Assembly (NCBI RefSeq): GCF_963576615.1
Contig: NC_088710.1
Coordinates: forward strand, 372,001-436,000
DNA: 64,000 nt
Direction: 5' to 3'
DNA from: Watersipora subatra
Taxonomy: Eukaryota; Bryozoa; Gymnolaemata; Cheilostomatida; Watersiporidae
Below the pieces are notes generated by a model. It made no database searches, was not told the DNA's origin, and saw nothing but the letters and a program-made list of their open reading frames with translations. Within the stretch, counting starts at the first letter, position 1; each line of letters starts with the position of its first letter. The translations under genes and the position numbers were made by a program. Shown here in pieces: positions 1-11,009 of the stretch.

Positions 1-689
1 TTCTACATACACAATTCGTCCAGTCGAGTTACCCTAAATTGTTTTGGAGGAGGACTCCTCTTCAAAGATGTGAAGTAAAAGTGCCATTGCTGTTTCCATT
101 TTCTTTTTCACACAAGTTTTGATGTAACTGATCTGTTGCATTTTTTTGCTGTTTCATTATCAACTCCTGCAATTTTTGGTATTGTATCGTAATCTCTAAT
201 GTTTTCGATGTTTTAAGAGGAAAACATACGAAATGTTTATTTTTTGTTTTCTTTTTCCATCATCATAGATAGAAAATATTTTATCAAAGTTAAACACGAT
301 CTATATCTACCCGTTTTTATTTATTGTATGCAGTATACAGTACAGTTTATAGTGTAAAATGTTTTACCGAAGTTGTTAAATCGACCTGGAATGGATTAAA
401 ACTTACATACATTATCTCTAATGGGAAAACTTGTTTCGGGTCTCGAAAAATTTGGTTTTCTACCAACTTTCTGGCACGGATTGTGTTCGAGAACTGAGGT
501 TCCACTGTATATGGTTCACTTTAAAAGATTTTAGGAAAGTCTCTGACAAACGATATTAAAACAATAATAATGCATTACCTATAGCAATAAGGTGTTATAG
601 CTGAGCAGATAATCTAACTTCTAACTATATAAATCTCAAAGTTTATCATCGTCTGTGTTTATCCATTCAGATGTCTATAACTATTAAAA
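1..689. other. Intergenic, nothing recognised
   Basis: AT-rich DNA without a long open frame or clear repeat in this window. Confidence 0.5.
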
Positions 690-800
690 TCTTTGAATAA
701 TAAGCTCACTGCATACTGGATTTGAACTCACAGACATTGCAACTGCAAGCTTCAAATTATGCATTTAATCATTGAGCTATACAGTCCTTAGAATTCTATC
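690..800 (-). repeat. tRNA-like SINE head (reverse)
   Basis: On the minus strand it shows an A-box-like TATAGCTCAATGATTAAATG and a B-box-like GAGTTCAAATCC at suitable spacing. A related sequence lies at 1740-1800. tRNA-derived repeat rather than a true tRNA, since the acceptor stem does not close. Confidence 0.42.
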
Positions 801-949
801 GCCCCTATCAGGTATCGTATACCGTAGGCACACGCTAAATGTGCATTTTTGATTATTAATTAATACTACCTTTTGCATTTGTTATTTTTGAAAATTGTCT
901 AAAAGCTAATTTTTTGCTACCGATTACCTTTTTTTTTAATTTTAAATGT

Positions 950-1661
950 GCCCTTACACTTTTATTTCCGGTTTTCGTAAAGTTCAATTTCTAAATTGGT
1001 AAAGGCCAATACTTTTTACACGGACCTTTGTATTATCTTGAGTAGGAATAGCCTCTACATTCTCTCTCTGTTTGGTCAGACAAAGTACCACACAAAGACA
1101 GTCCGAGTTCTCATTTTTACATTTGTAACCTTATTAAGAGGTACCAGTGTCGTCAAATTCAAAGTTTTGATGAATAGCTTCTGGTGGAACAGTAACCTTT
1201 TTTATATACACACACTTTTATGCACGAATTGTTATTATTAATTCAACATATTCAGGATTTTTATTTTGTTTTCTCAGTTTGTATTAATGTTATCATTACC
1301 GATTTATTTTTTATTGTAATCGTAGCAAAACAGACTTCATTTATCTATTACTTGCTAATTGTTTCACATTTATATTGAAACACTTTTATAGTGGTTTATT
1401 TTGTTTATTTTGTTTCTTAATTTATTTGACCAGTACAAAACATTTTCCTCATGATATGAAGTTTAAAAGGTACAGTTGCTTGACAAAATCTAAAAACCTC
1501 TAGTTGTTCTATTTTTTCCCTAATTTATTTGAACTGCACAAAACACTTTTCTCGTGATATGAAGTTTGAAAGTTAGAATGGTAACTGTTGTTATATGTTA
1601 AATAAAAATAAATTTGTGGTGCAAACTTTTATTACCCGGGCAACGCCGGGCGTCCACCTAG
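950..1661 (+). mobile_element. Helitron-like non-autonomous element, copy 1
   Basis: The 3' end has the Helitron pattern: a GC hairpin (ACCCGGGCAACGCCGGGCG), a short spacer, then CTAG (1658-1661) followed by host T. The body is colinear with the reverse of 15113-15835 (ATTATCTTGAGTAGGAATAG, CTCTACATTCTCTCTCTGTT). The 5' TC end was not fixed. Confidence 0.62.
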
Positions 1662-1795
1662 TATATTTATCAATCTCAGTGTTTGTCTGTGGTATATCTG
1701 TCAGTCGTCTGCCCAATTGTCGCGATAAAGTTTTAGCAACGAAAAATCACCTTCATACTAGATTTGGACTCATGACATTCAAATTGCAACTCAAC

Positions 1796-2568
1796 TAACA
1801 ACTCTACTAACTACTAACAACTCTACTAACAACTCTACTAACAACTCTACTAACAACTCTACTAACTACTCTACTAACAACTCTACTAACAACTCTACTA
1901 ACTACTAACAACTCTACTAACTACTCTACTAACAACTCAACTAACAACTCTACTAACAACTCTACTAACTACTCTACTAACTACTCTACTAACAACTCTG
2001 CTAACTACTCTACTAACAACTCTACTAACAACTCTACTAACAACTCTACTAACAACTCTACTAACAACTCTACTAACAACTCTACTAACAACTCTACTAA
2101 CAACTCTACTAACAACTAACAACTCCACTAACAACTCTACTAACAACTCTACTAACTACTCTACTAACAACTCTACTAACAACTCTACTAACAACTCTAC
2201 TAACTACTCTACTAAATACTCTGCTAACAACTCTGCCAACTACTCTACTAACAACTCTACTAACAACTCTACTAACAACTCTACTAACAACTCTACTAAT
2301 AACTCTACTAACAACTCTACTAACAACTAACAACTCTACTAACAACTCTACTAACAACTCTACTAACTACTAACAACTCTACTAACAACTCTACTAACAA
2401 CTCTACTAACAACTCAACTAACAACTCTACTAACAACTCTACTAACAACTCTACTAACAACTCTACTAACAACTCTACTAACTACTCTACTAACAACCCT
2501 ACTAACAACTCTACTAACTGCTAACAACTCTACTAACAACTCTACTAACAACTACTAACAAGCGTTCC
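1796..2568. repeat. 12-bp minisatellite (CTCTACTAACAA)
   Basis: More than 60 units of CTCTACTAACAA with CTAC variants, about 770 bp. It begins within a tRNA-like repeat next to copy 1 of the Helitron-like element. Confidence 0.95.
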
Positions 2569-2689
2569 TAACCACAAGAATAAGCCATTCCTATCACACC
2601 CAGCGCTCTTATCATAAACTGTATATCCTTTCCACGATTGAACACGCTAAATGTGCACTTTTATTATTAATTAATACACTGCAGCAGAG

Positions 2690-3400
2690 TTACAATGACC
2701 TATTATACAATTTTTTTGTTTTAAGAAGTTGAACAAATTATTTTCCCTTTTCGATAAACCAGGAGGAACAACTTGTTAATTTTTTTCTGCCATACAATGT
2801 CAACACAAAATTCTATCAAAATTAAAATTTGGCAGTCTGTGCGCTGATTACATCAAAATAACAAATATACCGCTATGATATTCGCCAAAATCCTTCTCAT
2901 AATGCCTGAAAGCAATACGATGCTCGCTCCCTCCTCAGTTCAGTGTAATTAATTAAAAGTTAGTGAAAATGAATGCGAAAACAGATGGGTGATAAAATTT
3001 TAACAGATGACAATGTTGAAGATTAGATCAGTAAAATACATTCTAAAACTTAGCTTCAAGTATGTGATTAGTAAGCTAAATTCATTTAAGTTAAATTCAA
3101 AGTTTATGTTATACATTTGTCTCAAAGGTAAGAACTCCCCACGGTAAGTACCGCATGTAGTACATTGTAATGTTACAATTTATTGCAGATCATAACCACT
3201 AAATACACTAAAGTTACTGCAGCTAATTATAGTTACTAAGGTTAACATACTAATTTGAAACTAATTTTTAATATTTACAATATGTATATAAAATTTTGAT
3301 GTTTTTAACCAGGGAGTGTTTGCGTTAGATATTTACTATGGGTTTCTATACACCCTCTATACAACATTTCCGCTTTACAATGTCAATGCTGAAAAAAATT
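2690..3400. mobile_element. Partial copy of the 52.7-53.6 kb MITE
   Basis: Shares colinear blocks with 52800-53530, for example TACATTCTAAAACTTAGCTT, AGGTAAGAACT, TTACTAAGGTTAACATACTA and ACCAGGGAGTGTTTGCGTTA. The terminal repeats are not clear, so this copy is truncated or decayed. Confidence 0.55.
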
Positions 3401-3419
3401 AAAATCATATAATTGTATA

Positions 3420-3769
3420 CTAAGTCATTTGCCATTGTAATCGTAGCATAACGGACTTTATTAGGCCATTACTTGCTAATGATTTCACATTTATGTTTAA
3501 ACACTTTTGTTTTATTTTTTTATTTTCGTTAATTTCTTTCAACTGCACAAAACACTTTTTTCATTATATGAAATTTAAAACTTAGCTGTTTGAAAAAGCT
3601 TGAAAACCTTTGCAGTTGTTTTATTATTTTTCCTAATTTATTTGAAATATACAAAACACTTTTTTAAGATATGAAGTTTCAAAGTTAAAATGGTAACTAA
3701 TTATATAAATAAAATAAATATCTGTGCAAAAACTTTTTTATCACCTAGCAACGCCGGGAATTCAGCTAG
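3420..3769 (+). mobile_element. Helitron-like element, copy 2
   Basis: Ends TCACCTAGCAACGCCGGGAA, spacer, CTAG (3766-3769), then T. Upstream matches copy 1 (ATTGTAATCGTAGCA, TACTTGCTAAT, CACAAAACACTTTT). The hairpin is degraded on its left arm. Confidence 0.55.
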
Positions 3770-4064
3770 TCAGTTATATAGCTATAATCATAATAATTCA
3801 ACCTTGTTATTGACCTGCAGTACTGTTCAAGGTGTTTATCATAAACTATAGTAAGTTATTCCACGAGGAAACGATTGCTGATGAAAATGCACCCGTCTCT
3901 CCGAAATGAGCTTCTGTATGACAACTGTCTTTGACACACACACAACTATACTTAGAATTACCCTACCAACTCTCCGCATTTTATAACTATTTTGGAAACT
4001 GACCCCTCTAGTGAAGAGCAGTAATGAAAATGGTCCGCTATGGACAATTCTCATTACCGCTCTG

Positions 4065-4275
4065 TCCATTATGGAACAGGAATTGTTTGCCCTCTGCTCC
4101 AATACGGAACAGGAATTGTTTGCCCTCTGCTCCAATACGGAACAGGAATTGTTTGCCCTCTGCTCCAATACGGAACAGAAATTGTTTGCCCTCTGCTCCA
4201 ATACGGAACAGGAATTGTTTGCCCTCTGCTCCAATACGGAACAGGAATTGTTTGCCCTCTGCTCCACTACAGAAT
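4065..4275. repeat. 33-bp minisatellite
   Basis: About six units containing GGAACAGGAATTGTTTGCCC. Because 33 is a multiple of 3, several frames on both strands are open by chance. Confidence 0.95.
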
Positions 4276-4734
4276 AGGCTGAGAGCGCATTTGATTTTGA
4301 AACAGTCAAAACTGATACCTGCTAACACCGATTAAGCTGCCAAAAGAGACAGAACTCATAAAAGCTCAATCTGTAGAAAGGTCCAATCGACATGTGTACA
4401 TAAAGAGAAGGCTGTATGTATTTCAGCTAGTTGGCTCTCTACTATTATTTACCGCTAGTTACAAGATATGAATTAGAACTAGTTTAGTTGAGCTAGTTGG
4501 AGTGAGAGGGTTAGAAGAGCGCAACAGGATGCAGTCATGGTTGCCTACCCTAGCTCACCAGCTTCCTCGTGCATATTATTATAAGTTAGCTATTTACCTA
4601 GTAGCCACAGCAATTGTTCCTTTATTGTTACTAACAATCACATCGTATTACCTTTTTAAGACTGAGCCTTCAGTGTATAGAAGCTTGTCAATACGCCTAC
4701 TCATATACATGTACATCCATGTATATAAAGCCCT

Positions 4735-4935
4735 CTTTACCTACTCAGAATAAACCATCCCATTTGCTTTACCTACTCGGAATAAACCATCCCATTTGCT
4801 TTACCCACGCAAAATAAACCCTCCCACTTGCTTTACCCACACAGCATGCCCCATTCCATTCGCTTTACCCGCACAGAGTGACCCATCTCATTCGCTTTAC
4901 CCACGCATAATAAACATCCAATGCTCTTTACCCAG
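4735..4935. repeat. ~32-bp degenerate minisatellite
   Basis: About six diverged units around CTTTACCCACGCAAAATAAA with CCATCCCATTTG. Confidence 0.8.
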
Positions 4936-5105
4936 AAAAATCTTTGAAGAAAAAGCCATCCTATCGTCTTTCCTCATAATTTCCCATATCCTACAAACAG
5001 TGCCCGCATTGATGGGTCAAGCAACTGGCTAGTACATTATATTCACCAAATGTCAAAACTTATTGACAGGTCCAACAGGAACATTGTTTCACATAACAAA
5101 AAACT

Positions 5106-5510
5106 GATGTACTACTGACCGATGTACTACTGACCGATGTAATACTGACCGATGTACTACTGACCGATGTAATACTGACTGATGTACTACTCAACGATGT
5201 ACTACTGACCGATGTACTACTGACCGATGTGCTACTGACCGATGTACTACTGACCGATGTACTACTGACCAATGTACTACTGACCGATGTACTACTCAAC
5301 GATGTGCTACTGACCGATGTGCTACTGACCGATGTGCTACTGACCGATGTACTACTGACCGATGTACTACTGACCGATGTAGTACTGACCACTGTACTAC
5401 TGACCGATTTACTACTGACCGATGTACTACTCAACAATGTACTACTCAACAATGTACTACTCAACAATGTACTACTCAACAATGTACTACTCAACAATGT
5501 ACTACTGATA
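5106..5510. repeat. 15-bp minisatellite (GACCGATGTACTACT)
   Basis: About 27 units; a TCAACAATGTACTAC variant fills the right end. Ends 54 bp before the TA-flanked element. Confidence 0.95.
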
Positions 5511-5563
5511 TACTTGAGGGTGTTGGTACTCCTAAGTAAACAACACAGATCCTATTTGATATA

Positions 5564-6817
5564 CCCTAGGACACTTATATTTCGCTAGTATTTAGTTTCG
5601 TGAGTAGCACACAGAGTAAAATTTCGCTGCAACTTAATTTCGCGGCTCTGATGAGTGCGAAAATATAGTGATGTGAAAATAAATGCAGTGGAAAAAGCAG
5701 ATTACATTCCTCAGGTCCAGTTTGCTAATAAGAAAAAAATTCAATTTGGGACTAGTTCGTATTTGTAAACCACAGGTTGAAATGTGTGGGTGAGATCGGC
5801 AATTCAATTTGATCACTTGCTGCCATTTGTTTCTTAGACTATCAATGATGTCTAGGTCCCTCCCGCCGTGACTTTCACACTCGAATCCCAAGAAGATGAA
5901 AATAGATAGGTAACAACCAACTTCACAACCAAAACTGTATAACCCTTACGCTGCCATAAACGCATTTATGCGTTTTCTAGGGGCCACTGCCATAAACGCA
6001 TTTTTGGACTTTCTCAGCAATTGTCTGGTAACCTGATTTTATTATTTGTTGACCACATAACCCACGGTCTTTAAGTGTATTATGAAATTGACTGTGTTGT
6101 CCGAAGATTTCTCTATAAAATCAGCCTAAAACAACGAAGCAATTTTAAACTTTTGTTTGAGAATTTCTAATCTAAAAACGAACATTTTTCTGTGAATTCG
6201 TTAACTACCCCGCGCGAGTCATAAAACAGGTCATTAGTTGTTGATGAAATAATAGCCAATTTAGATTTTCGTGATTATACAGATAATTAAAGTAAAACTT
6301 GAAAAAAAAACTGTATACATATCATGAAGCAATATCGGCAATTTCGGTAAAATGGCTGGCACTAGGCCGGTAGTGAATTTGTACATGGCTGGCAGTGGAA
6401 GAGATAATGTGGTTGGACCTGATGAGGGTTGATATTGTTTTTGGTTGGTAATAAAATTCATCACTACAATAATTATTCTGCAATTTTATGACTTCACCTA
6501 CCAGACTTTCATCCTCATCAGTTACAAATTCGGTGACTAAACTGATATAATCTTAATTTGCTTTGCCATGCTGCTCAGTTGGTGTATTAGCTATAATGAG
6601 TTTACCAGAAATTTCCCATTGATCCCAACCACAGACGAAAATTGCCTGCATTTCTAATATGACGATTTTATTGTGGATATCAATGGACAAAGCTATTTAA
6701 CTTCGCGTTTTCGCTCGTTCGTTATGATAGTTTAGTTTCGCTCATTAAATTTTCGCGAGAGGATGACACCACGAAAACGCGAAAGTTAGATGCCGCGAAT
6801 ACATAAGTGTCCTAGGG
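5564..6817. mobile_element. TA-flanked element with CCCTAGGACAC ends
   Basis: Inverted ends of about 22 bp (CCCTAGGACACTTAT, then ATTTCGC or GTATTCGC) are flanked by TA at 5562-5563 and 6818-6819. The body is 1.25 kb with TTTCGCG-rich subterminal motifs and no protein I recognise. An internal palindromic stretch (ACGCATTTATGCGT near 5962) and a repeated CTGCCATAAACGCATTT hint at a nested insertion. Confidence 0.65.
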
Positions 6818-7204
6818 TACTCATAGATAACCTGTTTCTAAATGACCTAAGACAAACAATGTATAAATGGATTCAATGCACAGCTTTGTAACTCCTTTGA
6901 TCTAACTAGTAAAGCCTATCAATAAAACAGATTTGAGAAAAATATTAAACTTTGTCGTGTTTGTAGGACAGGCCCTTCAGTAAGACTGTAGTCTTGCTGC
7001 GTTATTTGCTGTCTAAAGCTTGTACCTGAACGACCAGACAGAAGTTTCTAACTAGTGTCTATAGTAAGAGCTAATTCAAATGAGAGTTTATGTACGTCCA
7101 GAGTCCAACTAGTAGACACGATATGGACAAGAATTTGAAAACAGGAATATCAAAAATATCTAACTATACTTTAGCAATTTAAAACTAACTGATGAATTAA
7201 AAAA

Positions 7205-7206
<2 letters not shown>

Positions 7207-7238
<32 letters not shown>
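7207..7238. repeat. TA microsatellite
   Basis: About 16 TA dinucleotides. Confidence 0.95.
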
Positions 7239-7240
<2 letters not shown>

Positions 7241-7419
7241 GTTTCGTTTAATTTTAAAACATCAGAATGCAAGGCATAAGAAAATGAGGTGATTCTTTTA
7301 AATTTTGCCAACTACTTGTGGTCATATCAGTTTACCCTCAGATTGACTAGAAATGTAAGTTATAAAGACAGGGTTCACTAATATTGGCAATGAGGTTAAA
7401 ACATTGATTACGCTTAGAA

Positions 7420-7562
7420 ATACAAAGTTGAAATACACAATTGAAACATAAAGTTGAAATAAACAGTTGAAATACAAAGTTGAAATACAAAGTTGAAATA
7501 TAAATTTGAAATACACAATTGAAATATAAAGTTGAAATACACAGTTGAAATACACAGTTGAC
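7420..7562. repeat. 15-bp minisatellite (ACAAAGTTGAAATAC)
   Basis: About nine imperfect units. Confidence 0.88.
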
Positions 7563-7868
7563 AGGCTAACAGTGAAAAGATATGCTCACATACATTTAAT
7601 ATCATTCTATGGCAATAAACCAGCTTATTAGTAACAATAATGAATATATCACCTAGAGAGCTTTATAATAGGTCTGTTAGACCGCTTTACATACACATCA
7701 AGGTCATGTCTTCCACTGTACACGAGCAAAACCCCTAACTGCTGTCCAAACCAAAGTCAAATAGTATCACAATAATAAAACTAAATTTCCCTAAATACTA
7801 GTCATATGGTTTAGAGATTGGTGAACAGCCAAGTACATGATGCAGACTATTTTATATTCTACACGCAG

Positions 7869-8058
7869 TACACTGTTAGAGGTTGTACACTGTTAGAGGT
7901 TGTACACTGTTAGAGGTTGTACACTGTTAGAGGTTGTACACTGTTAGAGGTTGTACACTGTTAGAGGTTGTACACTGTTAGAGGTTGTACACTGTTAGAG
8001 GTTGTACACTGTTAGAGGTTGTACACTGTTAGAGGTTGTACACTGTTAGAGGTTGTAC
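7869..8058. repeat. 17-bp minisatellite (GTACACTGTTAGAGGTT)
   Basis: About eleven units, essentially identical, which suggests recent expansion. Confidence 0.97.
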
Positions 8059-8306
8059 ACCACAAGCCGCATCACTCTGTATTAATATGTAACGGAGTCC
8101 AACAAGAGACCTGGCAACGCTAAATTGTTCCCGAGAGTGTAAAAAGATAGGTACTCGTAAACGAAAACAGCTATTGTCATATGCGTTTTTGTCAAATTTA
8201 AAACTGTTAACAAAGTCAGATTTTTCCAAACTTAATAAAATGAGGCAGTAGATGAATTGGTACACAATGAATTGTAGGATTTGATAAATTTACAGATAGA
8301 TTTCTA

Positions 8307-8374
8307 GACCAGTGTCTAGATAGATTTGTTAATTCTGTACAAACAGAATTGACAAATCTATCTAGAGACTGGTC
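8307..8374. repeat. 32-bp arm hairpin
   Basis: Arms 8307-8338 and 8343-8374 are inverted copies with two mismatches (GACCAGTGTCTAGATAGATT and its inverse) and a 4-bp loop. Possibly a minimal foldback MITE. Confidence 0.6.
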
Positions 8375-8574
8375 ACTTTGCGGAAGAATAATCCCTGTAC
8401 ATAAATAGGTTTGGTATTACAAGACATCTTGATAGACCTACACAGAGCATTAGCAAGTGAATATTCAGTCAATGCTTGTGAAAAGTGAACCTAAAAGCTT
8501 TAATAATTTCAGAGGATATAAAATAGTTATACAGCAAATCCATTATGTAGCTTGAAAGCTCATCAATATCACTT

Positions 8575-8945
8575 TTGTCTGCAGCAGTATTTGTGAAACA
8601 ATTAATTGTATATCTGCGGCAGTATTTGTAAAACAATTAATTGTATGTCTGCAGCAGTATTTGTAAAACAATTAATTGTATGTCTGCAGCAGTATTTGTA
8701 TAACAATTAATTGTATATCTGCAGCAGTATTTGTAAAACAATTAATTGTATATATCTGCAGCAGTATTTGTAAAACAATTAATTATATATCTGCAGCAGT
8801 ATTTGTAAAACAATTAATTGTATATGTGCAGCAGTATTTGTAAAACAACTAATTGTATATCTGCAGCAGTATTTGTAAAACAACTAATTGCATATTTGCA
8901 GCAATATTTGTAAAACAATCAATTGCATATCTGCAACAGTAATCC
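8575..8945. repeat. ~35-bp minisatellite
   Basis: About ten units around GCAGCAGTATTTGTAAAACA with ATTAATTGTATAT, diverging toward the right end. Confidence 0.93.
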
Positions 8946-9018
8946 AGAAATTATAAATTGTATGCCCGGAGACAACCAACTATAATCAACTAATCGAAAA
9001 AAAACATATTTTCGGCAT

Positions 9019-9306
9019 ATGATCGTGCTCAGGGAATTATCCACTTCATTACGTAATGAACTACGTCTTGCTTATCTTGCTGATATGAGATACTCGAGTC
9101 CACTAGCTCTAAGCCCCAGCGCATTCAATCATAATCAGCAATTTTGTGCCACTCCCAGTAAATTGATTACTGCAGCAAATCCTGTATTATTGAATCCCTT
9201 TACGAACTTTGCAGGGCTTATGTATACTTTGCCTATGCAAATGCCATTCTTTGCAGAGTATTTGACTGCAGCGAATCAGCAGACGCACATCCCCCCTTCC
9301 CTATGA
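9019..9306 (+). CDS. Unrecognised open reading frame, possible terminal exon
   Basis: A 95-codon open frame ending in TGA. Its composition is more even than the surrounding AT-rich DNA and it is not built from repeats. It encodes RNELRLAYLADMRYSSPLAL, then Asn/Pro-rich sequence with NPFTNFAGLMYTLPMQMPFF near the end. A possible acceptor (CGTGCTCAG) lies 15 codons or fewer into it, so it could be the last exon of a plus-strand gene. I do not recognise a domain. No partner exon was found, and chance remains possible. Confidence 0.3.
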   Translation: MIVLRELSTSLRNELRLAYLADMRYSSPLALSPSAFNHNQQFCATPSKLITAANPVLLNPFTNFAGLMYTLPMQMPFFAEYLTAANQQTHIPPSL

Positions 9307-9412
9307 GACAGATGACAATCACTGCAATTCTCTCTTTCGAAGATTGGTCCTTGTTAGAAGACCTCATTTAGTCGAAGGAATATCTGGTTTATATTAAAGA
9401 CTACTTGCTTAA

Positions 9413-10319
9413 AGGTTGACTCGCAACAAAATTCACATTACAGTTATTTGGTATCAAAAGATTCACCATGTCTTACTCTGCTGTGTTGTAGGTGCAAAAG
9501 CAAAATATGTGAAAATGTGATTACAAGCTCTTAAAAGCTAAAGAACCGAACAGTTAAGCGCCGCCATCACGAAACCGCCGTGGATTGAAATCAGTTTATT
9601 TCTCTGACATAGTCCATTACATTTGGTTATTGTTTTGTCACGTGATGTTCTCACGTAAATTGAAAGGCCAATAAAAGGCTCAATATAAAACTTCTCGTAA
9701 CACTAGTTTATGACAAACACCTCGGGTTTTACCGAAGAGCCCTTACCAAATATAGACGCTCGCTAGTTTACAGTTTTGCTTCGGTTTGGTCTAATCGTCT
9801 AGTCGTAATCTGATCATGTGACCCATACTTTCTGGCAAACAGCAGGAAAAATTTCTGCAGGATTTTTTTACTATCACAGGTGACCAACAGGCTCGTCATG
9901 TTCATCAAAGGATGATATGCACTCCGAGCTAAGGTTAAATAAATTTTTACGGTAGGTTTTGAGATATCAGTGCTCAAAATGACAGCATTACAATGATGAT
10001 GAAATAGACGTGTAAGAACAAAAGACCTGGTTTTATTGAATGCATGAAGTATATTTGTGAAAATATTTTGACAAATGAGATTGCGTAAAAGTGTAAACAG
10101 AAGTCATCTTGTACAACTGCGTCCCATTTGAGCCATTTTGGAAAAAGATTCTAATCTACGGTGGTCTCGTGATGGCGGCGATTAACTGTTCGTTTTTGAG
10201 CTTTTAAGAGCTTGTAATCACATTTCCACATATTTTGCACCTACAACACAGCAGATTAAGACATGGTGAATCTTTTGATACCAAATAACTGTAATGTGAA
10301 TTTTGTTGCAAGTCAACCT
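9413..10319. mobile_element. TTAA-flanked MITE with ~190-bp inverted ends, copy 1
   Basis: Starts AGGTTGACTCGCAACAAAAT and ends in its inverse, with TTAA on both sides (9409-9412, 10320-10323). The terminal inverted repeats extend about 190 bp (through CTTACTCTGCTGTGTTGTAG and AAGCTCTTAAAAGCTAA). The TTAA flank suggests a piggyBac-type transposase in trans; this is inference. Two more copies are at 27599-28495 and 63149-64000. Confidence 0.78.
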
Positions 10320-10443
10320 TTAACTTATACTTTAATTCCTTTCCGCATGCTATAATAAAACATAATTTCACATAATTTTAATTTAAAACCAACATTTTAA
10401 AATTGAAAGCTTGTTTCTATTATGTGTGCTTTTAAAGTTAATC

Positions 10444-10497
10444 ATGTCAGAAAGTGAGTCACTGACAGTGAAAATTGATAGCACACCATCCTCTGAG
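10444..10497 (+). CDS. Candidate short first exon (MSESESLTVKIDSTPSS)
   Basis: ATG and 17 codons ending at a near-ideal donor (TCTGA|GTAAGT), directly beside the 9.4-10.3 kb transposon. In-frame read-through stops at once. Only the donor and acidic/Ser composition support it. Confidence 0.15.
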
Positions 10498-10796
10498 TAA
10501 GTACGGTAGTCTGTGAACTTATTTGCTTCTGCATGACAATCAACTCGAACTTATGACACTTGTGATTAAAGTAAAACCTCCGGCTATATGCCAACCTTTC
10601 TGTAATTTTCTTGGAAGGAAGAACAACTTCTACAAAGAATATTATCATACTCATTGATCAAATTCAAGCCGACTGGAACACCATAGAGCATGTCTGCTAG
10701 GCAGGAGGACAGTAGCCAATGCAAAACCTCTAGATTCTAATAGCCGTTTCACCCTAATTATTTTTATCGACTTGAGTTTACCAAGCCTCATGATTA

Positions 10797-11009
10797 TCAC
10801 TCATCTTGCTCTATAAACCGGTTGACCTTGACCATCGGATTATCAAGAAAATAAGAGCCGTGTCGGCGCGTTCGAAGCCACGCAAAGAACGTTAGGAAAA
10901 ATATTGCACCACACAGAAATGTCTCTGCCAGAAATTCAAGGAAACGCGAGCATTGACCCAAGAACCGTTGAGAGACATGATTAACTTTCCTTATAAGTAG
11001 ATTACTGCT
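10797..11009 (-). CDS. Candidate terminal exon of a small membrane protein
   Basis: Follows a good acceptor (CCAATTTTTCAG) and stays open for 70 codons to TGA. It encodes SSNLLIRKVNHVSQRFLGQC, then a hydrophobic span ETFLCGAIFFLTFFAWL, then RTRRHGSYFLDNPMVKVNRF and an acidic end. One membrane helix followed by Arg residues suggests a single-pass protein. Joined directly to the small exon at 12604-12627 (both phase 0) it would give 78 aa. I do not recognise the family; exon joining is inference. Confidence 0.38.
   Translation of the reverse strand, partial: SSNLLIRKVNHVSQRFLGQCSRFLEFLAETFLCGAIFFLTFFAWLRTRRHGSYFLDNPMVKVNRFIEQDE

Noticed and set aside
1937-2357. Val/Ser/Arg-repeat open frames on the minus strand
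   Set aside because: Translated 12-bp minisatellite.
4011-4335. Overlapping open frames on both strands across the 33-bp repeat
   Set aside because: The unit length is a multiple of 3 and contains no stop in several frames, so the openings are an arithmetic effect of the repeat.
5060-5588. Ser/Thr- and Leu/Thr-repeat proteins of 119-145 codons
   Set aside because: Entirely translated 15-bp minisatellite; no start context, no exon borders.
1796-8945. CRISPR array
   Set aside because: The repeats are head-to-tail without unique spacers, and the DNA is eukaryotic.
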